Program-made: the position numbers and the translations under genes
Shown: one piece after another, positions 25,536 to 33,955 of the stretch
Layout of the letters: every line of letters starts with the position of its first letter
Numbering within the stretch: position 1 is the first letter of the stretch
The notes under the pieces: generated by a model
What the model saw: the letters and a program-made list of their open reading frames with translations, nothing else
The model's database searches: none
Told to the model about the DNA's origin: nothing
DNA from: Pseudonocardia kunmingensis
Lineage (GTDB): Bacteria > Actinomycetota > Actinomycetes > Mycobacteriales > Pseudonocardiaceae
Direction: 5' to 3'
NCBI RefSeq assembly: GCF_006716445.1
Contig: NZ_VFPA01000001.1
Location: forward strand, 620,001-684,000
Length of the DNA: 64,000 nucleotides

Positions 25536-25749
25536 TCGGCGGATGTAGTGCTACAGGTGACCGATTCCGGGTATCCCTGTACCGACCGACCCTCGCGGTG
25601 GACGACGAGGGCCACCGGGCCGCGGAGGCGAAGCAGGCTTTCGAGACGCCCGCGGCGTCGTCCGGACGCAACCTTCACGATCACGGCACCGAATCGACCG
25701 GCCACAGCACGACTCCGCCCGTTCCGACATACCGAGGAGAACTCAGACC

Positions 25750-26739
25750 ATGACGACAGTGACCGCCCCGGCCGCACGCGGCGGCCCGCCACCCAGCCGT
25801 GACCTCCAGAGCGGCCGCGCCAAGCCCGTCCTCGACGGCAGGCGCCCACCGGGCGAGAGCGCGCTGGTCTACGCCTTCACGCTGCTCCCGATGCTCGCGC
25901 TGGTCGCGGCGATACCCCTGGCCTGGGGATGGGGGCTGAGCTGGCTCGACATCGGGCTCGCCGCGGGCTTCTACCTGCTCTCCGGGTTCGGCGTCACCGT
26001 CGGGTTCCACCGCTACTTCACCCACCGCGCCTTCAAGGCCAACCGGGTCCTGCGCAACGGGCTCGCGATCGCCGGTAGCACTGCGCTGCAGGGTGATGTC
26101 ATCACCTGGGTCGCCGACCACCGCCGCCACCACGCGTTCTCCGACAAGGAGGGCGACCCGCACTCCCCGTGGCTGTTCGGCACCACCCCTGCCGCACTCG
26201 CCAAGGGCTTCTTCCACGCCCACCTCGGCTGGCTCTTCGGCCGCGACCGCACCAACGCCGCCCGGTTCACCCCCGACCTGCTCGCCGACCGCGACATCGC
26301 CCGGATCAGCCGGCTGTTCCCGTTGTGGACCGTGCTCAGCCTGCTCACGCCCGCCCTGCTCGGCGGCCTGATCACCATGTCATTCTGGGGCGCCCTCACG
26401 GCATTCTTCTGGGCCGGGCTGGTCCGCGTGGCCGTGCTGCACCACGTCACCTGGTCGATCAACTCGATCTGCCACATGATCGGCGACCGCCCGTTCACCG
26501 CGCAGGGCAAGGCCACCAACTTCTGGCCGCTGGCAGTCCTGTCCATGGGCGAGTCCTGGCACAACCTGCATCATGCCGACCCCACCTGCGCCCGCCACGG
26601 CGTGCAGCCCGGACAGGTCGACATGTCCGCCCGCGTCATCTGGGCCTTCGAGAAGCTGGGCTGGGCGCGCGACGTGCGCTGGCCCACCACCTCACGCATC
26701 GCCAAGCTCAGCGCCGACCCGGCCGCGCCGAGCACCTGA
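25750..26739 (+). CDS. Acyl-CoA (delta-9 type) fatty acid desaturase
   Basis: 329-residue integral membrane di-iron desaturase. The three histidine boxes are present: HRYFTH (about residues 89-94), HRRHH (about 125-129) and HNLHH (about 275-279, in ESWHNLHHADPTCARHG). Two to four hydrophobic segments separate them. It introduces a double bond into fatty acyl chains in the membrane. GAGGAG lies before ATG 25750. The 5' untranslated region from the predicted promoter is about 230 nt long, and I see no known riboswitch in it. The divergent TetR gene probably controls it. Confidence 0.9.
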   Translation: MTTVTAPAARGGPPPSRDLQSGRAKPVLDGRRPPGESALVYAFTLLPMLALVAAIPLAWGWGLSWLDIGLAAGFYLLSGFGVTVGFHRYFTHRAFKANRVLRNGLAIAGSTALQGDVITWVADHRRHHAFSDKEGDPHSPWLFGTTPAALAKGFFHAHLGWLFGRDRTNAARFTPDLLADRDIARISRLFPLWTVLSLLTPALLGGLITMSFWGALTAFFWAGLVRVAVLHHVTWSINSICHMIGDRPFTAQGKATNFWPLAVLSMGESWHNLHHADPTCARHGVQPGQVDMSARVIWAFEKLGWARDVRWPTTSRIAKLSADPAAPST

Positions 26740-26784
26740 CCGGACCTCCCCCTCGCCGAGGCCCACGCCCTTCCTGGAGCGAAC

Positions 26785-26813
26785 CCTGGTTCCCGTCGCC
26801 GGCGGAAACCAGG
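26785..26813 (+). terminator. Putative terminator hairpin after the desaturase gene
   Basis: CCTGGTTCCC pairs with GGAAACCAGG (9 of 10) across a 9-nt loop, 45 nt after the desaturase stop. No T-tract follows. The 180-nt gap to the phosphatase gene otherwise contains only its promoter hexamer TACAGT at 26908-26913. Confidence 0.45.
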
Positions 26814-26919
26814 CCCTGCAGGACCTGCGCATCCCGGCGTGGCTCACTGGTCCAGGGCCGCACGCGCGTCGGCGGGCAACGCGCCGCTGCGCATCCGGCT
26901 TCTTCACTACAGTGTGGTG

Positions 26920-28653
26920 GTGAGCGATCCGGCCCCCGTGCGGCCCGATGTGGTGCAGCTCGTGCTGCGCACCGGGCTCGACCAGCGCCCGTGGCTCGTC
27001 GGCGCTCTGGACAGCGCCCCTGCCGCCATCGCCGTTCTCGACGGTCCGGAACACAGGTGGATCTACGCCAACGACACGTTCCATCGGTTGACCGGTGGCC
27101 GGCCGGTGCTCGGGTTGACCTTCCGCGAGTCGCTGCCGGAGCTGGTGGACGGGTCGAGGTTGCTCGGGTTCCTCGACGACGTGGGGCGAACCGGCGAGCC
27201 CTACGGTGCGACCGACGCGCGGATGGATTTCGACCGCGACGGCGACGGGCAGGTCGAGGAGGGGTACTTCACCGTGTCGTTGTCGCCCGTGACCGATGCG
27301 GACGGACGGGCGCGCGGGGTCCTCGTCGTCGCCGTCGAGACGACGAGCGAGGTGCTCACGCGCAGGTCGGCCGAGCGCCGGGCGGCTCGCGAGCAGGTGC
27401 TGCTGCGGATCGTGACGGCGTCCACGACGATGCTCGCCGCGGAGGCGAAGCTGAGCGCGCTGGCCGGAGCCGCCGTGCCCGTACTCGCAGATGCCTGCGT
27501 CGTCCATGTCCTTGATCGCCCGGTGCGGGGTGGTCGGGCTCCGCGGCTGCCGGTCGTCACCCACTGCAGTGTGGCCGCCGTGCGCGACGATGTCCGCTCA
27601 CGCGCTCTGCCGGAGGGGAGGACGGTCCGGTGGCCGGGCGACGACCCGGTGACCGCCGCGATCGCGGCCGGCCGGCCGATCCTCTCCTCGTGTCGAGGTG
27701 GGCCGCAGTGGGCGGCCGAGGCCGGCCTCGTCGATCTGATCACAGTCCTGGACCTGCACGGCGTGGCGGCGGTCCCGGTTCTGTCCGACGGGCTCGTGCG
27801 GGCGGTCATCGTGTTCGCCGGGGCAGCCGCACGCACGCCCTACTCCGACGACGATCTCGAGTTGTTCCAGCTGATCGCGGATCACGCAGCCGTCGCGGTC
27901 CACCAGGGTCGGCGGTACGAGCACGTCCGCGACAACTCGTTGGCGCTGCAACACGCGTTGATGACCGAACCGCCGCCGCAGGTGAACGACGTGGAGATCT
28001 GCGTGCGCTACCGACCCGCCGCGATCGACGCCGCGGTGGGCGGGGACTGGTACGACGCCTTCCGCCTGCCCGGCGGTGATCTCGCGTGCGTGGTCGGCGA
28101 CGTCGCAGGCCACGACGTCGACGCGGCCGCTGTCATGGGCCAGCTGCGAAGCATGCTGCGCGCCTTCGCCTACCACCTCGACGCCCCGCCCTCCGTCGTC
28201 CTCGACGCGCTCAACCGCGTGCTCATCGGGATGCGGATCGCGACGCTGACCACCGGCATCTACGCACGCCTGTCGGCCGGCCCAGACGGAGACGGGGATC
28301 AGCGGAGCCACACCGTCACCTGGTCCAACGCCGGGCACCCACCGCCGCTGGTCATCCATCCGGACGCAGCCGTCGACGTCCTCGACGGCCACAGCGGCGG
28401 CGCGCTCGGTTTCGTGCTCGACACGCCCCGCGGCGACGGTCGGATCACCCTGGAGGACGGCGCGACGCTGCTCCTCTACACCGACGGGCTGATCGAGCGA
28501 CGCGGCGTGGACCTCGACGAGTGCCTGGCCCGGCTGGTTCGCCGCGCCACCGCGATGGCCGGCCGGCAACTCGGTCCGCTGTGCGACGACCTCCTGGCGG
28601 ATGCTCCCGGCGACGACGACATCGCACTCATCGCGCTGCGCCGCCGCGGATGA
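26920..28653 (+). CDS. PAS-GAF-SpoIIE phosphatase
   Basis: 577 residues. A PAS-like domain (DSAPAAIAVLDGPEHRWIYANDTFHRLTGG, about residues 25-140), a GAF domain (about 165-335) and a C-terminal PP2C/SpoIIE phosphatase (about 345-577) with metal-binding acidic residues in GGDWYDAF, VGDVAGHDVDAA, LLYTDGLIERRG and GDDDIALIAL. Such proteins dephosphorylate anti-anti-sigma factors in response to a signal and so release an alternative sigma factor. No sigma or anti-sigma gene is adjacent. GTG 26920 is chosen because TACAGT lies 6 nt upstream, giving a leaderless message. Confidence 0.88.
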   Translation: MSDPAPVRPDVVQLVLRTGLDQRPWLVGALDSAPAAIAVLDGPEHRWIYANDTFHRLTGGRPVLGLTFRESLPELVDGSRLLGFLDDVGRTGEPYGATDARMDFDRDGDGQVEEGYFTVSLSPVTDADGRARGVLVVAVETTSEVLTRRSAERRAAREQVLLRIVTASTTMLAAEAKLSALAGAAVPVLADACVVHVLDRPVRGGRAPRLPVVTHCSVAAVRDDVRSRALPEGRTVRWPGDDPVTAAIAAGRPILSSCRGGPQWAAEAGLVDLITVLDLHGVAAVPVLSDGLVRAVIVFAGAAARTPYSDDDLELFQLIADHAAVAVHQGRRYEHVRDNSLALQHALMTEPPPQVNDVEICVRYRPAAIDAAVGGDWYDAFRLPGGDLACVVGDVAGHDVDAAAVMGQLRSMLRAFAYHLDAPPSVVLDALNRVLIGMRIATLTTGIYARLSAGPDGDGDQRSHTVTWSNAGHPPPLVIHPDAAVDVLDGHSGGALGFVLDTPRGDGRITLEDGATLLLYTDGLIERRGVDLDECLARLVRRATAMAGRQLGPLCDDLLADAPGDDDIALIALRRRG

Positions 28654-28689
28654 GCACCGGGAACGGCTGATCGGCAGGCGGCGGGCTCG

Positions 28690-29943
28690 TCAGCCCGTCA
28701 GCTCCGGCTGCCGGTCGATGCCGGGTTCGTCGGGGCCGGTGGCCTCGGGTTCGCTGGTGTGGACGTCCTGAGGACGGGTGTGCAGGTCGGCGTCGCTGCG
28801 CAGGGAACGGATCCCGGAGTTCAGCACGGCGAGCAACGGGACGGCGAGCAGCGCTCCGGCGATGCCGGCGGCGAGCAGTCCTGCGGCGATGGCGAGGATC
28901 ACGGCGAGCGGGTGGAGCTTCACGGCCCGGCCGAGCAGCAGGGGCTGCAGGACGTGGCCCTCGAGCTGCATGATCCCGACGATGATGGCCAGCACGATCA
29001 AGGCCGATACGGGGCCCTGCGCGACCAGGGCGACGAGCACGGCGACGCCGCCGGCGACCACGGCACCGATGATCGGCACGAACGCGCCGAGGAAGACCAG
29101 CGCGGCCAGCGAGACGGCAAGCGGGACGCGGAGCACGGCGAGTCCGATCCCGATGGCGACGGCGTCGACGACGGCGACGATCGCGGTCGCCCGGATGTAG
29201 CTCACGAGCGCGGCCAGGCCGCGCCGCCCGGCCACGTCCACCCGGGTGCGGACGTCGGCAGGCGCCGCACCCAGGACGAACTGCCAGATGCCCTGCCCGC
29301 CGTGCAGGAAGAAGATCAGGACGAACACCACGAGCAGGAGCTCGGTGGCCACCTCCCCGATCGTCGCCGCGGTGGTGAGCGCCCCGGCGGTGATGGACGA
29401 CTGGTTGGCGCTCAGCGTCGCCAATACCTCGTCCTGGATGCTGCGCAACTGCAGCTCGCTCAGCTGCAGCGGACCGGTGGTCAGCCAGGTCACGACGGCG
29501 TCGACACTGGTGGAGAGCTGGTTGCCCAGCTCGGGAAGTCCGCGGACGAAGGTGATGATCACGAACGTGAGCACGCCGCCGAGTCCGGCGAGGCCGCCGA
29601 CCATCACCAGCGCCGTCGCCAGACCCCGGGGCACGTGGTGCCGGGCCAACCAGCCGACCGCGGGGGACAGCAGGGCGACGAGCAGCAGGGCGATCGCGAC
29701 GGGGACGACGATGGCCGCCAGGTACGCCACCACCGCGCCGATCACGTACAAGGCGGCGGCGACGACGAGCAACCGCCAGCCCAGCGCCGCGCTGATCCGC
29801 AGTGCCCTCGGGACGAACGGCCGCACATCGTCGAGCGGACCGCGTCCGGTGCGCTCGACGCCATCCACCCGGGAGCGTGGAGGCCGAGCGGCGGCGGCCG
29901 GACCTGCCGGAGCGGGCACCTGCTCGGGTCCTGTGGTCGCCAT
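28690..29943 (-). CDS. AI-2E family transporter
   Basis: 417 residues. A Pro/Ala-rich head is followed by about eight hydrophobic segments in the family arrangement (LLVVAAALYVIGAVVAYLAAIVVPVAIALLL early; GAFVPIIGAVVAGGVAVLVAL and HVLQPLLLGRAVKLHPLAVILAI late). Family members include Na+/H+ antiporters and the exporter TqsA; the substrate cannot be assigned. ATG 29943 has GAGGGAGG upstream. It converges on the SpoIIE gene. Confidence 0.85.
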   Translation of the reverse strand: MATTGPEQVPAPAGPAAAARPPRSRVDGVERTGRGPLDDVRPFVPRALRISAALGWRLLVVAAALYVIGAVVAYLAAIVVPVAIALLLVALLSPAVGWLARHHVPRGLATALVMVGGLAGLGGVLTFVIITFVRGLPELGNQLSTSVDAVVTWLTTGPLQLSELQLRSIQDEVLATLSANQSSITAGALTTAATIGEVATELLLVVFVLIFFLHGGQGIWQFVLGAAPADVRTRVDVAGRRGLAALVSYIRATAIVAVVDAVAIGIGLAVLRVPLAVSLAALVFLGAFVPIIGAVVAGGVAVLVALVAQGPVSALIVLAIIVGIMQLEGHVLQPLLLGRAVKLHPLAVILAIAAGLLAAGIAGALLAVPLLAVLNSGIRSLRSDADLHTRPQDVHTSEPEATGPDEPGIDRQPELTG

Positions 29944-30067
29944 CGCGCCTCCCTCGTCGTGCTCGCCTGGGCGTACCCGCTGATGGCGGTTGCCCGAACG
30001 GAACAGCTTCGGATGAGGCCGAGCCGCATCGCCGGGCGAGGTCGTACGCAGAATGATCGGCAATCGT

Positions 30068-30147
30068 CAGGCTCCCACCCGGACGAACGGCACTCTCGTC
30101 GGTACCTAGCCGACGAAAGTGCCGTTCGTCATGCGAATCCCGCTCCC
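30068..30147. repeat. Dispersed palindrome family 1, copy 2
   Basis: Stem-loop at 30083-30129 with arms beginning ACGAACGGCACT and ending AGTGCCGTTCGT and the same TACCTAG loop as copy 1. Relative to copy 1, arm position 12 has changed from C:G to T:A on both strands, a compensatory change that keeps the stem paired. Both flanks also match copy 1, so the repeated unit is about 75-80 bp. Confidence 0.85.
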
Positions 30148-30320
30148 CGGGGCCCCGGTGCCAGCAGCCCCGCGAACGCGGCGGCACGGACCCCGGAGTC
30201 GCGTGCTTCGACGTGCCGCGCGATGAAGTCTGACTGATCGAGTACAGGAGCAACATGCTCGACGACGGGGCCTGACGCCGAACCGAGCGTCGGCTCCGGA
30301 CGCCCCGTGGACCCGAGAAC
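30129..30320 (-). other. Possible 3' remnant of a gene between palindrome and arsC
   Basis: The 284-nt gap between the palindrome and arsC holds no complete gene. One minus-strand frame reads protein-like to a TGA at 30129 inside the palindrome flank (PVVEHVAPVLDQSDFIARHV, then RAAAFAGLLAPG). It has no convincing start and I recognise no family. It could be the decayed C-terminus of a lost gene or chance coding-like sequence in GC-rich DNA. Confidence 0.2.
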
Positions 30321-30347
30321 CCGCTTCCACCTCTGACATCTGTGGGC

Positions 30348-31007
30348 TCACCGGGTTGCGGCGGGGGTGGTGAGCTCGGCGAGCAGTGCCCTGACCCGGG
30401 CGTCGATGTCGTCGCGGATCGGGCGGATCTCCTCGGCGCTCTTTCCCGCGGGGTCGGTGAGGTCCCAGTCGAGGTAGCGCTTGCCCGGGTAGACCGGGCA
30501 CGCGTCGCCGCACCCCATGCTGATGACGACGTCGGCGGCCCGGACGACGTCGTCGGTGAGCGGCTTGGGGAACTCCTTCGACAGGTCCAGGCCGATCTCG
30601 GCCATCACCTCGCGCACGGCGGGGTTGACGGTGTCGGCGGGTGCGGATCCGGCGGAGCGGACGTGCACGCGCCCACGGGCGTGGTGGTCGAGCAGGGCGG
30701 CGGCCATCTGGGAGCGGCCGGCGTTGTGCACGCAGACGAACAGGACCTCGGGGACGTCGGACATGATGGCTCCTTCGGACTGGGCGAGCGCGGTGAGCCG
30801 GTCGGTGGCGAACTTGCGGGTCAGCGACACCAGGTGCGTGGTGACCTTCGCGGTGCGGCGCAGCGCGGTGTAGGACTCGAAGACGTAGCGGTAGATGGTC
30901 TGCTCGGAGAAGAACCCCGGGAACTTCGCCGCGAGATCCGTCGCCATCCGTTCCAGGACGGCGACATCGGAGAGCAGCGGTGGGCGGCTGCCCTGGCGCG
31001 GGTTCAT
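30348..31007 (-). CDS. arsC: Arsenate reductase, LMW-phosphatase type, with helical N-terminal domain
   Basis: 219 residues. The C-terminal domain has the LMW phosphatase-type catalytic loop VCVHNAGRSQMAAAL (CX5R), a later redox cysteine pair in ISMGCGDACPVYPG and the acid loop DWDLTDPAG. It reduces As(V) to As(III), in actinobacteria probably with thioredoxin or mycothiol. The first about 80 residues form a three-helix dimerisation domain (LERMATDLAAKFPGFF) common in actinobacterial ArsC. Its ATG overlaps the acr3 stop (ATGA), so it is translated from the arsR-acr3-arsC message. Confidence 0.92.
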   Translation of the reverse strand: MNPRQGSRPPLLSDVAVLERMATDLAAKFPGFFSEQTIYRYVFESYTALRRTAKVTTHLVSLTRKFATDRLTALAQSEGAIMSDVPEVLFVCVHNAGRSQMAAALLDHHARGRVHVRSAGSAPADTVNPAVREVMAEIGLDLSKEFPKPLTDDVVRAADVVISMGCGDACPVYPGKRYLDWDLTDPAGKSAEEIRPIRDDIDARVRALLAELTTPAATR

Positions 31008-32101
31008 CGGTGGGCGGTTGCGTGGTCGCCCCACCAGCGCTTGCGCAGGGCGAGCGACACGTAGACCAGGGCGATGAGCACGGGAACCTCGATCAGCGGT
31101 CCGACCACCCCGGCGAGTGCCTGGCCGGAGGTGACCCCGAAGGTCGCGATCGCGACGGCGATGGCGAGCTCGAAGTTGTTGCCGGCCGCCGTGAACGCCA
31201 GCGTGGCGGCGCGGTCGTAGCCCAGGCCGACGGCCTTGCCGAGAGCGAGCGAGCCCAGCCACATGATCGCGAAGTAGGCCAGCAGCGGCAGCGCGATGCG
31301 GGCGACGTCGAGCGGCCGGGAGGTGATCGCGTCGCCCTGCAGGGCGAACAGGATGACGATGGTGAACAGCAGCCCGTAGAGCGCGAACGGGCCGATGCGC
31401 GGGATGAGCCTCTCCTCGTACCAGGTGCGGCCCTTGGCCCTCTCCCCGAACCGGCGGGTGAGGTAGCCGGCGACCAGCGGGATCCCGAGGAAGATCAGCA
31501 CAGACTTGGCGATCTGCCAAGCCGAGACGTCCAGGTCCGCCTGGGGCAGGCCGAGCCAGCCGGGCAGCACCGAGAGGTAGAACCAGCCGAGACCGGCGAA
31601 CGCGATGACCTGGAAGATCGAGTTGATCGCCACGAGGACGGCGGCGGCCTCGCGGTCGCCGCAGGCGAGGTCGTTCCAGATGATGACCATGGCGATGCAG
31701 CGGGCGAGCCCGACGATGATCAGCCCGGTGCGGTACTCGGGCAGGTCGGGCAGCAGCAGCCACGCCAGGGCGAACATCAGCGCCGGTCCGAGTACCCAGT
31801 TGAGCACCAGCGAGCTGACCAGCAGCCTGCGGTCGCCGGTCACGGTGCCGAGCCGGTCGTAGCGGACCTTCGCCAGCACCGGATACATCATGATCAGCAG
31901 TCCGAGGGCGATCGGCAGCGAGACACCGTCGACGGAGATCCCGTCCAGGGCCGCGCCGAGACCGGGGACCAGCCGGCCGGCGCCGAGGCCGACCGCCATG
32001 GCGGCGAGGATCCACACGGCCAGGAACCGGTCGAGGGTGGAGAGCTTCTTGACGACCGGCTCATCGGCCTGGTCTGCGTGGATGTCGGGGGTGGCGCTCA
32101 T
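31004..32101 (-). CDS. acr3: Acr3-type arsenite efflux permease
   Basis: 365 residues with about ten membrane segments. The family-defining cysteine sits in GLARCIAMVIIWNDLACGD (TM4 region), essential for arsenite transport in Acr3. LGIPLVAGYLTRRFGE and AATLAFTAAGNNFELAIAVAIATFG are further landmarks. It exports As(III), driven by the membrane potential or proton gradient. Overlaps of 4 nt with both arsR and arsC show a tightly coupled operon. Confidence 0.93.
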   Translation of the reverse strand: MSATPDIHADQADEPVVKKLSTLDRFLAVWILAAMAVGLGAGRLVPGLGAALDGISVDGVSLPIALGLLIMMYPVLAKVRYDRLGTVTGDRRLLVSSLVLNWVLGPALMFALAWLLLPDLPEYRTGLIIVGLARCIAMVIIWNDLACGDREAAAVLVAINSIFQVIAFAGLGWFYLSVLPGWLGLPQADLDVSAWQIAKSVLIFLGIPLVAGYLTRRFGERAKGRTWYEERLIPRIGPFALYGLLFTIVILFALQGDAITSRPLDVARIALPLLAYFAIMWLGSLALGKAVGLGYDRAATLAFTAAGNNFELAIAVAIATFGVTSGQALAGVVGPLIEVPVLIALVYVSLALRKRWWGDHATAHR

Positions 32102-32481
32102 GCGGGGAGTTCACTTCCGTCGGAGGAGCAGTCGCTCGAGGGCAACGTGCCGCCGGGGACGAGGACGTCGGCGAGAAGGGCGACGGTCTCGCGGCGGACC
32201 CGGTAGTAGACCCAGGTGGCGCGGCGCTCGCTGGTGACCAGACCGGCCTGGCGCAGCACCTTGAGGTGGTGCGAGATCGTCGGGCCGGTCAGGTCGAAGG
32301 CACCGGAGATGTCGCAGACGCAGGCCTCGCCCCCCTCGTGCGCGGCGATCAACGAGAGCAGCCGCAGCCGGACGGGGTCCCCGAGGGCCTTGAACGCCGT
32401 CGCGAGCTCGGTGGCCTCGTCGGGGCTGAGCGCGGCGCGGGTGGCCGCGGACGAGATCAGCAGCGGCAGCGGGTTCGACAC
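32098..32481 (-). CDS. arsR: ArsR-family arsenic repressor
   Basis: 127-residue winged-helix repressor. The As(III) site is in EACVCDISGAFDLTGPTISHHLKVLRQAGLV, where cysteines at the start of the recognition helix bind arsenite and release DNA. GTG 32481 is chosen because homologues start at SNPLPLL; an ATG at 32517 would add 12 atypical residues. It is the first gene of arsR-acr3-arsC. The C-terminus ends in cysteine- and serine-rich residues (SSDCSSDGSELPA). Confidence 0.9.
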   Translation of the reverse strand: MSNPLPLLISSAATRAALSPDEATELATAFKALGDPVRLRLLSLIAAHEGGEACVCDISGAFDLTGPTISHHLKVLRQAGLVTSERRATWVYYRVRRETVALLADVLVPGGTLPSSDCSSDGSELPA

Positions 32482-32589
32482 CCGTCTATCTTCAGCACCA
32501 TCGAACCAGATGGGCAAGGGGCGGGCAGGTGAACATCGACGGTCATCGCATGAGCCGGCTCACCCCGGAACTGCACCTCCTGATCGGGA

Positions 32590-33864
32590 TCAGCGTTGAT
32601 CCACCTGGTCCTGGCCGGTCGCGGGCGCGGTCGGCCTCGGCGGCGAGGGAGCGGGTGGTCGGGGAACGGTGCCTGTGGCGAGGAGCGCGGCCAGGGCGGC
32701 GATGGCGGCCAGCAGGAAGAACACGACGGGGTAGCCGCCGAGAGCGACGGCGAGCGCGGCGCCGACCCAGGGTGCGAGGGCAGTGACGATCATCGCCGGG
32801 GCGGAGAGCAGCCCGTTGAGGCGCCCGTAGTGGGCCGCGCCCCATCGGTCGCTGATCGCGGTGGCCTGCAGCAGCGTGAACACCCCGCGGGCGGCGCCGG
32901 CGAGCATCGCCGCGGCGACGAGCAGGATCTCGGGTCCGGGGAGCAGCCCGAGCAGCAGGGTCGCGGCCGCCGACAGGCCGAGGATCACCACGGCACGCAT
33001 CCGCACCGACAGCGCGGTGGTGAGCCGGCCGTAGCCGAGCCGGCCCAGCACCTGGCCGAGCCCGCCCAGCCCGAGCGCCCAGGCGGCGTCCGAGGTCGAC
33101 AGCCCGCGCTCGATCAGCAGCGGGATCTGGTTGACCACGACCGCGAACGCGGAAAACGTGCCGAGCGCGATGGCCGGGACGAGGAGCAGGAACGCACGGC
33201 TCCGCACGATGTCCTGCGGCGCATGCGCGGCACCGAGCTGGTCGGCATGCTCGGCGTGGTCGGGCGCGGGCCAGAGGCCGCGGAGCCCGAACAGGTGCGC
33301 GGGGATCGTGATCGCGGCGAGGACGACCGCGAGGGCGAGGTAGGTGTGCCGCCAGCCCAGCGCGCCGAGCAGGGCGGCGGTGAGCGGGGCGAAGATGGTG
33401 CTGGCCAGCCCGGCCAGCAGGGTGAGCGCAGTCAGCGCCCGCATCCGGCGCGGCCCCCACCAGCGGGTCAGCGCGGCGAAGGCGGGCGGGTAGAGGGTGC
33501 CTGCCATCGCGACCCCGGCCAGTGCCCAGGCAGCGAAGAACAGCGGCAGCGACGGCGCGAGTGCGATCCCGACGACCGCGGGCACGGCCAGGACCGAGCC
33601 GACGGTCATGACCGGGCGCGGTCCGATCCGGTCCAGCCAGCGGCCGGCCGGAATCCCGACCAGCGCCGAGACCACTAGTCCCGTGGAGAACCCGGCGGTG
33701 ATCGTGGAGAACGACCAGCCGGTGTCGGCCGCGATCGACGGGGCCAGGACCGGGAACGCGTAGTACAGCACCCCCCAGCTGACGATCTCGGTCGCGCACA
33801 GTACGACCAGCACGCGGCGCAACCCGCCGGTGCTCAGTGGTCCGGTGTCCGCCGGCGTCCTCAC
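32590..33864 (-). CDS. MFS transporter of the arsenic locus
   Basis: 424 residues, twelve hydrophobic segments. It begins LVVLCATEIVSWGVLYYAFPVLAP and carries the MFS loop motif GRWLDRIGPRPVM between TM2 and TM3, with a His/Asp-rich central loop (APDHAEHADQLGAAHAPQD). It lies between the flavoprotein gene and arsR on the same strand (gaps of about 91 and 108 nt), so export of an arsenical, possibly the product of the neighbouring flavoproteins or acetyltransferase, is likely but not shown. GTG 33864 is preferred; GTG 33873 is possible. Confidence 0.82.
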   Translation of the reverse strand: MRTPADTGPLSTGGLRRVLVVLCATEIVSWGVLYYAFPVLAPSIAADTGWSFSTITAGFSTGLVVSALVGIPAGRWLDRIGPRPVMTVGSVLAVPAVVGIALAPSLPLFFAAWALAGVAMAGTLYPPAFAALTRWWGPRRMRALTALTLLAGLASTIFAPLTAALLGALGWRHTYLALAVVLAAITIPAHLFGLRGLWPAPDHAEHADQLGAAHAPQDIVRSRAFLLLVPAIALGTFSAFAVVVNQIPLLIERGLSTSDAAWALGLGGLGQVLGRLGYGRLTTALSVRMRAVVILGLSAAATLLLGLLPGPEILLVAAAMLAGAARGVFTLLQATAISDRWGAAHYGRLNGLLSAPAMIVTALAPWVGAALAVALGGYPVVFFLLAAIAALAALLATGTVPRPPAPSPPRPTAPATGQDQVDQR

Positions 33865-33955
33865 GGGCGACACGTCCTCACAGGTGAGCCTTCGGGCAGG
33901 AACGGCGCGGCCGACCCCGAACACACGGGGCCGGCGCGCCGATACGGACAGCAGG

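Noticed and set aside
28690..29943. Autoinducer-2 export by the AI-2E family protein
   Set aside because: The family name is historical and covers ion antiporters as well; no luxS or quorum genes are nearby, so no substrate is assigned.
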